DNA of 64,000 nucleotides from Cyanophora paradoxa (taxonomy: Eukaryota > Glaucocystophyceae > Cyanophorales > Cyanophoraceae), in NCBI GenBank assembly GCA_004431415.1, contig QPMI01000401.1, positions 1 to 64,000 of the forward strand, written 5' to 3'. Shown here piece after piece: positions 1 to 9,798 of the stretch. Numbering within the stretch: position 1 is the first letter of the stretch; the number at the start of each line of letters is the position of its first letter. The notes beneath the pieces are model-generated. The model saw only the letters and a list, made by a program, of their open reading frames with translations. It was not told the DNA's origin and searched no databases. Made by a program: the position numbers and the translations under genes.

Positions 1-625
1 CAGCGTAAACGATTATTATTACGTCGATGCTGATAACGAACGATATCCGAAAGAGAGAGCTTTAAACAGTGATGCTTTACTCGGATTTGCGGGCGGTTCT
101 TTTAATCCACTCGGTCTCTTCCCGGTTTCCTATTCTCTCGCTCTGTCTACGAACCGCTTCGTGTTCTCATCTCCGAATAGCCCGTTTACATTAGAGTCCT
201 CAGACCAGGAGTTCTGTGATTGTCTCGGCATAGAACCCGGAGTGGTTTACGCCAGCACACCAGAACCAGTGCGGTTCCACTCAGAGATTACCCAGTCGCT
301 ACGCGATTATACCCGAAAATGGTCGACTTTAATGCATTCCATATATTTACCTTGATATCGAAGAGCTCCGCCCTTTACCAAATTCGCAGCGGTTACAGGT
401 AGACTGAACAATGTCGACGACTCCTATCTATTGCGAATTCAGATGAACTCGGACTTTGGTAGATATTCCTTTTACCACGAACCGAGCGCAAGCATCCCTT
501 TCGTAAATGTCACATCGCAACTCGATTTAGATCGTCTCACAATTTCGCTTCGAAAATGGCGGGGCTCTGTTGCGGATATAAACGGTCTCTCATTCTCGTT
601 CCAGCTCGAAGTGATCACGGATTAA
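1..625 (+). pseudogene. Minor capsid (penton-like) protein, broken copy, 5' end outside window
   Basis: The sequence corresponds to the intact gene at 20,952-21,797 from its position 21,167 onward, so the first 70 or so codons lie outside the window. Between about 265 and 315 it lacks single bases that the intact gene has (for example one C in the run before GGTTCCACTC), which breaks the frame into several short pieces. The last 200 bases remain readable and end at the same stop codon as the intact gene. The family assignment rests on that homologue, which has the SRD-type N-terminus and A-E-I-P-N motif seen in minor capsid proteins of Polinton-like viruses. Confidence 0.8.
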
Positions 626-631
626 GCGCTG

Positions 632-2111
632 TCACACGTAGTAGCCCTCGAAATCAATTCGGCATGCCGAAGCTACGTTCGTGAGCACCCAGATTACGAG
701 GGTTCTCACAGATCTCGGGTTCGCTAAGAAATGTTCGTCGGGATCCGCACTTCCGGCTATTTGATTTGCATTGGTAAACACTCTCGTCGCGCCGGCTTCT
801 GTGTATGTACAAGCGCCGAAACTCCCGGAGTTAATTGGTAATCGATCTCAAACGTTTTAATGTAGTTTCCATTCGCAGCCGGCTTCATTTTTATAGAGGA
901 AAGCATAAACAGACGCGGAAAATCGATGCGTAAATAATTGCCTCCCGACCTACTACCTTGCGGCGGGTTGGTAAATCCCACCCACCCCGTAGCATTCGAC
1001 CAGCGGGCATCAGAGCTGTGCCAATTCCGCAATAAAGGCGCTATTATCGAGCGGCACCCAGTTAGACTCCGGGGGTGCGCTTACATCTGTGCACCCGGAC
1101 AGATTAATTATGGGAACGTCGCCCTCTGATATTCATCGTCAGCACTGAATACATCGCATTAAAATACGTTTGCTGTGCGGAAACAAAGGCGAGCGCTTCC
1201 GTTTCCAAATATTGCAGGTGACTGTTGTGATAGTATCGAGGGTCATTTTATCTTTCGGTAAAGGAACGCTCAGCTTATAGTAGCGATCGTAATTCTGATC
1301 ATCGTTTCTGGGTAAAAGTTCCAGTAGCTTTACGTGGGCGTTTAGATCACTCGACTCTAAGAACATGCTGAGAATTGGCGATCCTGTGGCGCTTAGCATC
1401 CATTGCACGATCCCCCAATTTTTCATAGTGTCGTACGAATATCCAGATGTCGCCTTATCAGAGTCTTGGACGTGACCCGCCGTAATCGAGACCACTATAA
1501 GCTCCTCCTCGCAAGAGTTTCCGAATAAAGTGCGGGCGAATGTGTAGCACAACCCCGGGCGAATTATTTCCACTCATGCAACCATCGATTAAACAGTATG
1601 TTCTTCCGGCGACTGTGACTTGTTTCGGCTCGAAATAGGTCGGAGCAGCCGAGGTAGCCCTTGCAGCATCGCGCACAAGCATCCCATTAATATCTTCATC
1701 GTTGCTTGAAATAAAAACGGGGGACATTTGACCGTGTCGAACGCAGTCACGATGGTGGGTTTATAGAGATCCGCCATGGTCGCTGAGCCGCAGAGTTCCA
1801 GAGCCACAGCTTCTAAGTTAGTTGCTTCGTACTTTGGGCGCTGTACAATCGATGTAAGCACTCGTGGATTCGCGAAAATCAGCGGTAGTTTCGCTTTGTA
1901 GAGCGCCAGAATATCAGTAGCAGTATATTTAGGGGCGCCATCGGTTCCCTTGATATTCAATAGGAGCGCGATTAATCCACCTGTGGATGTTCCCGCAAAG
2001 CAGTCGAATAGCTGTTGGATTCGTTTACCGGTTTGGGCTTCAATCTGTGCCAGTATAGCAGCCTCGATTATTCCGCGACCCCCCTCCACTCAAAGCGAGA
2101 ACGGTCTTCAT
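632..2111 (-). pseudogene. Patatin-like phospholipase with F5/8C-like domain, broken copy
   Basis: This is the decayed counterpart of 21,804-23,297. The start codon at 2,109-2,111 is kept and is followed by the GGG(S)R oxyanion motif, but a two-base loss in the following CGCG run shifts the frame at once. Further indels near 1,540-1,560, 1,735 and 1,020-1,130 leave three or four overlapping fragments. The GTSTG nucleophile elbow and the DGC motif are still legible in different frames. It is very close in sequence to the intact copy, so loss of frame is either recent or artefactual. Confidence 0.8.
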
Positions 2112-2154
2112 TATCTTATATACTTCTTATATATCTTCTTTGTTTATAAAGAGG

Positions 2155-5100
2155 ATGTCGTTCCTGAATCCGCGACCAGATGCACGAGTATTAATTCGAC
2201 CACTCAGATAGAGGACACTGATCAGGTAAACACTGAAATTCGCGGGTCTCTGAGAATAAATTACAATGCAGACCGCGAAGATCCAGTCAGTGGAACACCG
2301 AGCAGACCCGCAGCTTTGCAGTTAATGAACGTCGAGAAAGGGGATCATAAACTTGGAATCGACTTTTTACTTGATGATAACGAACGAAACAGAGTCGCCA
2401 GCATTCAGGCAACCCGCCAGCTACCGAAAACGGTGCGATATAATCGTAGGAACATCCCAAAAGCATTCGATAGAGGTCGCTTAAACTTCTTCATTCAAGA
2501 TGAGAGCGGTTTCCAAAATGCAGCTATGAGAATCGTGGATAATAGCACACTTATAGCGGGAGTATCCACACGGAAAACAAAGGTAGAGGTCGTCCATGAT
2601 CTCTCAGCAGGTAATCTTACGACGAGTAACATTACAGCAAGTAACATCACTACGGATACCTAAATAAACTCGCTCTCCGAGTCGTTTTTCGCCACCAATG
2701 TCGCAACCTGTAACCTAAACATCGAATCCTTTGTGATTCAGAAGAGCGAATCGGTTCCCCAGATAACAGAGGGTTTTCACATTAGACCCCGCGAAACCGA
2801 CCTTAGAAATTGTCGAAAATGGGAACGTTGTGGATATAATTGGCGCCAATGCTCCGAATGTGAGATCCTTAGCACTTGATAAAACGACTATATCATTTGC
2901 AGAGGAAATTCCGGCTTTTACCACAGAGAAACAGGCACTGAGAACAGACCATGTTTACATTACCAGAGACAATATAAACGATCTTTTAGGCAAGGACATC
3001 GTAAAGGCGTTTTTGGAGTTCGAGAGGAGCAAGAACACCAAAGATTCCAGCCAGGATGGAACCCTCACGACCCACAACTACGAAATCGCGGCTTTGCAAT
3101 CCGAAATTAATGCTCTGTTTGCAGCAGATGGAGCGCTTGCAATTACCTTAGCCCATATTCTATCGAAAAGGAACATTTACCCCGCGACTGATAACACATA
3201 CCGAGTTGGTTTATCGAATCTGAGATGGTCAGAGGTGCATGGAGTTTCCATGTTTGCCTCCAATTTAATCCTTCCATTTAATCACTCACTCCGACCCAAT
3301 CAGATTCTCACCAGTGATAATGCACTGATCAGCTACACTGACTTTAATAGTAACCTTTCCCGCTCGGTTTCGCGAACTGAGACCTACAGGTCGAGGATAC
3401 CCGCAGAAATTCGCAGGGTTTATGTAGTTTATTAGCAGACAGTCCACATACACTTCACTTGGGATCAATTGGGTGTCACAGGTTTCGAGACTTACCTACG
3501 GTTACCTTGGTCGATCATACAGTTTACTATAATCATCACTTTCACTGATGAATATAACAAGCATATGTCCATAATATCACCTCCACAGGGTTTCAGGTTT
3601 TGTTCCATATGTTGGAACAAATACTCTCTTATCCGAAACTCTCACTGAACACCATAGCTACTATTAGTTTCACTCTTAACATCAATTATATCATTACCCC
3701 TGATTCGATAGCAAACCCAGAGTAAAGGTTTACCGAGATTTACAAGGTAGCAATATCGTGCCCTTCTCACAGAATTTCGATCTTGGCGCGAACTCTTTTG
3801 GAACAGTTTATTCTTTGAGTGCAAACACCTGTAATATTGTAGTCGCAGGTTCATCGGCTACTATTGGAGATCTGACCGCGCCTTTTAGAAAGGAGTATCT
3901 TAAAGAGCTGTATATAACAAAGTCTGATTTACCAGATGCTATTTCGTTGGTGCTCTCCCGACTCCCAGCATATCATACCACAATGTGAAAGACACAAGTA
4001 ATGTAGTGCGGAGTGAAGCAAAGTATTCCAGGCATCCGAGAATAGGATCGGTCTCATATAGATATCTTGCAGGGTTCCAGCGAATTTAATTTCACATTTG
4101 AGACTCCATTTGTCTCTCCTCCTACCATTGAAATTACAGACCGAATCTTATGTGGTCAATGATGGTCATCTACCTCTCTTCAAAATGCACCAGCTGGCTA
4201 CTCCCGTTTGTTGCAACTAACATAACAACCACCGGCTTTACACTTGTCGGAAATGCAACAGTGACATATGCTTTCTGTCAGGTATCCTGTTGGGTTGTAT
4301 TTCGCGAAAATAATCTCTCTGTTATCCCATATGTCGTTTTTCCTCCCTTCACTGTGAGTTGGAAGGCAACAGGAACTATTCCGCGATTTGACCCGAAGAC
4401 CGATTAAAAATAAGGTATCCTCTCGATGTTACCGACATTCATACTACGAGGATCAATGGGCAGAATTTCGTATTTAATGGAACCAATGCTACTCTGATCG
4501 ATAATCGAGTTACAAATAATTACTTTTTCGATTCTCGATTACATTAATACTTGCAACATTGTCATACATAAAACGTTTGAGGATCGCAGTAAGACCTTAA
4601 CAGTCACCTTGCCCACTCATTCGAATGTCTCAGATGGATTTTACTATTATCTGTTAAATCGCTATTACACCTCTTATATTCCATATCCTTCTGAGACTGT
4701 CAGCATGAGCTATCCCAAAGTCACCCTAACATCGACCAATGCTGACTTCTTTGGATCCACAGACTTCATGAGAGATTCTTTTATTTTACATCCTCCACAG
4801 ATGGTCTCTTAGTTTATTACTCTTACAAATATGAGTCTATTGCTACCCAAATTGACAGTCACCCAAATACAGATGTCATCGAAGTGGGCGATAAGAAATA
4901 TATAAAAACCGCTTCCCCATGGGTGTGCACTGTCCGGCTCGATGACAGATACACTCCTAACCTAAATAACATTGGATTGCACTCGACATGCAATATTTAT
5001 GTGCAAGGTGCGATTTCGGCTTCGAAGTACTTTGAGGGTGGAAATTGTGATACAGGACATAGGTTGCTATCGCGAAATGGACTCTTTGAGTCATTCAGTG

Positions 5101-5696
5101 GGACGGCTCTACCGCCTTTTATCAGGGACACAGTCTATGATACCACATGCAATATTTGGGTGTGTCGATCTGTGAGCAATCCACCTGTGACACAGGAATT
5201 ATACAAGTATCTCGCAGATACCTATGGTGCAATCTCAGGATCCTCCACAGGAAATCCAGCGACGGCTCCTATCGTGTTTGCGAATGCATAACAGCGCCAC
5301 ATCATTAGCAGGGTCGACGGAACCGCCCCCAGATTCAGATCCTAACTTGCCTCCTGATGAGTCAGACCCACAGACCCCACCTACCACTGATCCTACAACA
5401 CCTAATAATCCCACGAATCCTACAAATCCAGTCGGAGCACCCGGATCGGATCCAGGAAATTTAGTGCTTATCATTCTCTGCCGATTCTCGGTGCTCTGGG
5501 CTGTGCTTGCATACAAATTTCGAGCTCTTGTTGTGCTTGCATAGACAGAACCATTGCAGGAGCAGGAAATAAATACTCAACACCTGAGCTGAAATGTGAC
5601 CCAAACAGCCAAAGGAGATGTGGGTTAGAGGTGAGGTCAGCCGAGGGGCATGGTCTTAGTGTTGTAGAACTGATCAACCACCAGTAAGTAGGCAGC
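2155..5696 (+). pseudogene. Large spike protein, broken copy, 3' end deleted
   Basis: The sequence is homologous to the intact spike gene 23,341-26,976. The start ATG at 2,155 is present, an early stop occurs near 2,660, and further frameshifts lie near 2,775, 3,400-3,500, 3,960 and 5,290. The stretch 3,440-4,480 is clearly more diverged than its surroundings and shorter than the intact gene, while 4,560-5,690 is again close. The proline-rich stalk and the hydrophobic anchor region are recognisable at about 5,310-5,530. At 5,696 similarity jumps from a site equivalent to about 26,856 in the intact element to about 27,344, so roughly 490 bases covering the spike C-terminus and fibre N-terminus are missing. 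Confidence 0.75.
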
Positions 5697-6845
5697 AATC
5701 TATTCGCCCCTAAAACCATTTCTCCATCACTTGCAACCTTGTATGTTCAGATGTGCCCATTATAGCACCTGTAATAGGTGCATCCAATATGTATATCCAA
5801 AGAAACCCAGTCGTCCATACAGGCGCCGAATTGATATTGGCGACAACACCCCGATTTGCAGACTCGATCGCGATTTACTAACAGCCATAGTCTCATGTAT
5901 TTTACCTCTGAAAATCGCCTTTCGGGTGATTTCTCGCCAATTGAACTCACTATACCAAAGCAAAAGGTGAGCTACAAGAACTCTCAGATGTCCTTCAACG
6001 TTTCTACCCAGTTCTCACGAGCATTTGTGGGAGCATATCACAATCGACCATTAACCTTCCACCTGATCCACACACTCATGATTACCTGTCTCTCGAAGGT
6101 GGTGTTATTTCATCTAATCTTACAATTCATCAAACCTTACAGTTACAAGTAACATTTATGCCAGTAACATTTATGGCAGTAACATTTACAGCAGTAACCT
6201 ATGGGCAAGTAATATTAATGGAAGTAATGTAATAGTCAATTATCTCACTGTGAATATTGAAGCAAACCTACCAAATCATCCGACATCGAATGTGTTTTAG
6301 ACTGTTAGCAAAACAAAAACACACAAAAGCAGATATTACAGATTTGCACACGAGCATTTGTGGAAGGATATCAAAGACCCACCGTTAACCTATCCTCCCA
6401 GTTATCACGAGCATTTATGGGAGCATATCACGAATCGCCATCGACATTCCGCCAGGAAAACACTCCCATGATTATTCAGAGATTACCAACAGTAACCACA
6501 GCACCCATGGAGCGAAAAAGACGAAAAACCACGTTTTGCATCAACAGGTGATTTAGTAAATGTGATGGATTTTATGGAGTTAGTCTTTACCAAGTGATAC
6601 TATCGCTGAAAGATTACAATTAAGTGGCTACTATTTACACCGAAAGGAATTGAAGCGGGCACCACAATGGAAGGAGAGCTATATGTTAAACAACCCACAA
6701 GAACAACATTAGTAGCAGCTGGTGGCGATGCATTAATAGACACCAAACCAGTATATTTTTAACAAGTTATTATAATGCGGATATCCCAGTTACAGCAGGT
6801 TTACCACCGCTACCATCTGATCCAGCAACTTATGATGACAAAGAC
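5697..6845 (+). pseudogene. Fibre protein, 5' part, broken and interrupted by element insertion
   Basis: The first 300 bases match the intact fibre gene from about 27,344 (the segment with the ASNMYIQ and SENRLSG peptides). After about 5,990 they diverge into a different fibre body with repeated H-E-H-L-W-E-H-I-like and HDHDYLSL-like peptides and short repeats of the type AGTAACATTTA (6,150-6,230). Related peptides (HKHFWEHI, HDHDYLPL) occur at 30,930-31,000 beyond the inner element, which supports a single gene split by insertion. All frames contain stops. The segment ends at 6,845, where the left TIR of the inner element begins. Confidence 0.65.
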
Positions 6846-7502
6846 CCCACCAATTGCGCGCCCTCTTCTTTCCTTCCCCACTACCATTCTCAGTAAGCCC
6901 ATTATCCATTTCAAATTCTCAGTAAGGCTCAGTAACAATTATAATTAGCACTGTATTTTTCAAACATCTAACCCTTCCTTACTGAAACCAATCACAAAAC
7001 CCTATCAATCTCCTATTTCTAATCTCTTACCATTTTCAGTAAGCCGTAAAACCCTCTCTCGATTTCTCAGTAAGGACAGTAAGACCCCTATTTTTACGAA
7101 ATGTTCCCGATCGTTTCCGGACTGTTTTCAGTTAGCAAATTGAAAAATAAAGGTGACCCCACCGATAGCCTTAATCGGATAAATCAAATACGAGATCAAG
7201 GTGACCCCACCGATAGCCTTAATTTGGATAAATCAAATACGAAATCAAGTGACCCCCACCGATAGAGTACAATGAATTCGCGAGTTTGTGCATGAGCAAG
7301 CATGCCGAAAATGCCCACCTGCAAAACTTGCGACTTCAATCGAAATGTACGAATCGAAATGTACGAATCGAAATGTACGAATCGAAATGTACGATTAGCA
7401 TATTTACGACAAAGTACGACGATAGACCACGTTAAAATAAACTCGCGCCCCGCCCACTATGCAAGATACATGCAAACAACATGCGAGTTCTATGAAAAAT
7501 AA
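6846..7502. repeat. Left terminal inverted repeat of inner element
   Basis: The reverse complement matches 29,757-30,424 nearly base for base apart from small indels, and 33,350-33,968 less closely. From outside inward it contains the tip AATTGGTGGGG (complement), a cluster of TTACTGA heptamers, two to three copies of a 48-49-bp unit whose core is GGTGACCCCACC, an ACTCGCGAATTC-like segment and four copies of a 14-bp unit. Similarity fades inside about 7,473 and ends at TATGAAAAATAA. Confidence 0.85.
7338..7393. repeat. Four tandem 14-bp units AATCGAAATGTACG inside left TIR
   Basis: Four uninterrupted copies of AATCGAAATGTACG occupy this stretch. The complementary array is at 29,866-29,921 in the right TIR, and a variant array with one changed base lies near 33,466-33,521. 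Confidence 0.9.
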
Positions 7503-7727
7503 ACAATTCAGTCATGTATATATTTCGTATATATGTCTGAACCTCCGTGCTTGTGGTTGGTTTTTCTTTTTTTCGCATATTCCGACATATACATATATAC
7601 ACCGACGTCACCGACACACTGGGGGTCATCACATCACGGCGACTCCGGAAACATATATGGATGGAATGCCGGCGCCCCACACAAATTCGTCGACCAATCA
7701 GGATAGGATCGCCGGATAGAATTACCC

Positions 7728-7912
7728 GGGGCGATAGTATCGCCGGATAGTATGACCTCGGGGCGATAGTATCGCCGGATAGTATGACCTCGGGCGATAG
7801 TATCGCCGATAGTATGCCTCGGGCGATAGTATCGCCGGATAGTATGACCTTGGGGCGATAGTATCGCCGATAGTATGACCTCGGGGCGATAGTATCGCCG
7901 GATAGTATACCC
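7728..7912. repeat. Six tandem 29-32-bp units with internal hairpin GGCGATA/TATCGCC
   Basis: The unit reads GGGGCGATAGTATCGCCGGA followed by TAGTATGACCTC, with small length variants. Each unit contains a 7-bp inverted repeat GGCGATA...TATCGCC around a single central base. Six units can be counted, the last diverging into ACCCGATAGCC. Related GATCGCCGGATAG words precede the array at about 7,707. Confidence 0.85.
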
Positions 7913-8025
7913 GATAGCCGGTAGTGTGCTCAGCAATTGATGACGTGGCATATATATATATGTATATAACTGACCAGTGACTGACTCAGTGACCGACTTG
8001 CCACTGTTGCCGGTTGCAATTTTCA

Positions 8026-8053
8026 AGTCCCGAGTCCCGAGTCCCGAGTCCCG
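8026..8053. repeat. Four tandem 7-bp units AGTCCCG
   Basis: AGTCCCG is repeated four times without interruption inside the non-coding left interior of the element. Confidence 0.9.
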
Positions 8054-8441
8054 ACTTGATAACACCGGCGATCGCGACTTCGCGGAGACCCCCCCTTCCG
8101 TTTTTCCCGCATAACTTTGGACAGGAAGCCGATCTCGGCGCGCTCTCAATTGCTATGTGCTCACAACTTGATTCCGGGCATGATGGTTATGCTTTGACTA
8201 GCTTAGCCTACCGTGGAGCAAAGACCGACTTCGATTTCTGCACAAGTGCCCGAAAACGGAGGTGTCGCTACATTCTGAGCGCCGGCGCGCGTTCCCGGAG
8301 GGCTCCACTAGTCATACTTTGCGTCCGCGCGCGTATAGAGTAGTTCTACACTACTACGAAGTGGCGCGGTCTGATTCGCAAAGGGCGCGATTTGGCGGCT
8401 ACGAAACCACATAGCTCACAAAAATATCGACTTAAATAATA

Positions 8442-8833
8442 ATGGATTCCCGATACCGCGGCTACCACGTTATGCTCGACTATATAACCGACCCGTTCAC
8501 CGAGTCTCCGGAGGCATGCGCCGAGTGGATCACAGCGAACCTATCGCAATATATCACAGATCGCAATATGCGCATCGTGCACCAGCACACATGCATTTCG
8601 ATGGCTCTAATTCCCCTCCCGGTTTCGCGATTGGCTTTCTATTAGATGAGTCGCATGCCACAGCTCACTCTTATAGCGACCAGGGGCTATTAGCGATCGA
8701 TATCTTTACATGCGGGTCAAATGCCGAAGCAAAGACGATGGGTATAGCACGGGACATTAACGAACTCATACAAGAAAGGCTGAAAGTGCGAAAGTGGGAC
8801 TTACAGGTCGAGCAAAGGTTCCCAATTTCATAA
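8442..8833 (+). pseudogene. S-adenosylmethionine decarboxylase-like (SpeD-type), frameshifted
   Basis: Two overlapping frames join into one protein of about 130 residues with the bacterial/archaeal class 1b AdoMetDC pattern. An early RGYHVMLDY matches the family's HxxxD start, then comes L-D-E-S-H-A-T-A-H, then A-I-D-I-F-T-C-G. In this family the enzyme cleaves itself between Glu and Ser of ESH to make the pyruvoyl group; here E-S-H, the His five residues after the Ser and the Cys twenty residues after it are all kept at family spacing. The product would decarboxylate AdoMet for spermidine synthesis, although some phage SpeD homologues have other amino-acid decarboxylase activity. The frames join at a CACACA run (about 8,585-8,591), where one CA too many explains the shift. 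Confidence 0.75.
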
Positions 8834-8858
8834 AAAATGAAAAAAACGACATATATAT

Positions 8859-9173
8859 TTAATGCTCCTTGATCGGAAACTTGCCCATTAGCGGGTGATC
8901 GAGACCCATGACATACCAGCATCGCATAACGGGATCCCAGCGGGCTTTCTCAGCCTTTGCTTGATCCTTAAATTCATAAGGAATATCGAGATAAACCTTC
9001 ACGTTTCTTTGATACACTTGCTCATAGCTTAGAGTTTTGAACTGAGAGCATAGAGAGTGATCTTTCTTCGTGACATACCAGCATGAATTCTCACGATCCC
9101 ACTTTCCACCGAGGGATTTCGCAACGTCTTTTTTATCATACGGAATGTCCACGAAATGCTTTTCACCCTCCAT
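8859..9173 (-). CDS. Small protein with two DUF5710-like repeats
   Basis: This 104-residue protein consists of two repeats of the DUF5710 pattern: FVDIPYDKKDVAK...WDRENSCWYV (residues about 7-36) and YLDIPYEFKDQAK...WDPVMRCWYV (about 61-90). The domain is known as an accessory module in primases and plasmid or phage proteins and may contact DNA, but its function is not established. It reads leftward and has the shared upstream element at 9,188-9,204, about 15 bases before its ATG, which supports it as a real transcribed gene. It is intact, unlike its neighbours on both sides. Confidence 0.8.
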   Translation of the reverse strand: MEGEKHFVDIPYDKKDVAKSLGGKWDRENSCWYVTKKDHSLCSQFKTLSYEQVYQRNVKVYLDIPYEFKDQAKAEKARWDPVMRCWYVMGLDHPLMGKFPIKEH

Positions 9174-9187
9174 CTCTTTTTATATTT

Positions 9188-9204
9188 ACCGGAGAAAATA
9201 ATTT
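9188..9204 (-). promoter_or_regulatory. Conserved upstream element, copy 1
   Basis: The + strand reads ACCGGAGAAAATAATTT, so the gene strand reads AAATTATTTTCTCCGGT. The identical 17-mer lies upstream of the polymerase ORF (14,934-14,950) and a near-identical one upstream of the AT-hook gene (15,502-15,518). It sits about 15 bases before the ATG of the DUF5710 protein. Confidence 0.75.
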
Positions 9205-9213
9205 CGGGGTTTG

Positions 9214-9798
9214 TTATGAACGAGATGACCGAAGAATGCGCGTAGTAGGGGCTGTATAGCTTGCGCTCTGATTCTTGAATGATTTATACCACCGCTGACT
9301 GTTTACCTCAGAGAGCTTCTCAGTTCCCGCGATCGTTAATTTGGCGAGCTCTCTCAGCGCCCTCTTTGTCTTTTCTGCGCGATCTTCCAATAATGCGCCT
9401 TTCGGAACACTTGCGGCGACATCTATGCCTTCCTTTTGAACCTGCCGGATCGAAGCTGCCTCTACATCAGCCGCTAAAATAGCGTTGCCTGATGGCTCCA
9501 CCACAGCTTCGACCTCTGTAATGATCTGCAATTCGTGCGGCTTAAAAAGCTTCGGCATTACGTTCCCCGCTGCATCTTGCACCTCTATCGCGTTTCCTCT
9601 CCTTCCCGCAATTTTGTAGACCTCTCGGCTATACCTTTGGGTCGCTCCTTTATCAAACTTTGATCTCGGCAATAATACACGGACGTGGAGACCCGGTTTA
9701 AAGTCGCTGAATATATCCTTTACGATTGTGTTCTTCCTTGAAATAATAGCCGCTCGGATCCGCTCCATATCAGAAAGCTTAACATCCCCGGGTTTCAT
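9214..9798 (-). pseudogene. Integrase C-terminal part with SH3/chromo-like domain
   Basis: This 194-residue frame is the C-terminal portion of the broken integrase. Residues about 35-92 match the SH3-like tail of Ty3/Polinton integrases: G-L-H-V-R, F-D-K-G, Y-S-R-E-V-Y-K-I, then a D-A-A-G turn and a final H-E-L-Q-I-I. The rest is Ala/Glu-rich and ends in a basic tail. It does not look like a stand-alone gene: directly upstream, in other frames, are the peptides YNNTIHRT and the D,D catalytic core, so its ATG at 9,798 is probably an internal methionine. Confidence 0.75.

Larger units (their letters stand above)
1..6845 (+). mobile_element. Left part of an older, decayed Polinton-like element
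   Basis: This segment repeats, in the same order and orientation, the right half of the intact element further along: minor capsid, patatin, spike, fibre (compare 21,161 to about 28,000). It starts mid-gene at the window edge and stops where the left TIR of the inner element begins. Over the first 2.1 kb it differs from the intact copy by only a few substitutions per 100 bases but carries many single-base indels; from about 3,440 to 4,480 and after 5,990 it is much more diverged. The matching remainder of this element is probably 30,425-33,968. The indels may be true decay or uncorrected read errors near a contig end. Confidence 0.75.
7503..8441. other. Non-coding left interior region with repeat arrays
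   Basis: No convincing gene is visible between the TIR and the SpeD-like gene. The stretch holds two tandem repeat arrays (7,728-7,912 and 8,026-8,053), AT-rich runs near 7,585 and 7,955, and short spurious frames. The right end of the element has no counterpart, since the 87-aa gene there lies directly next to the TIR. This makes the left interior a candidate for a replication or packaging control region, by inference only. Confidence 0.6.

Noticed and set aside
7728-7912. CRISPR-like array
   Set aside because: Units are directly adjacent with no unique spacers, no cas genes are present, and the context is a eukaryotic virus.
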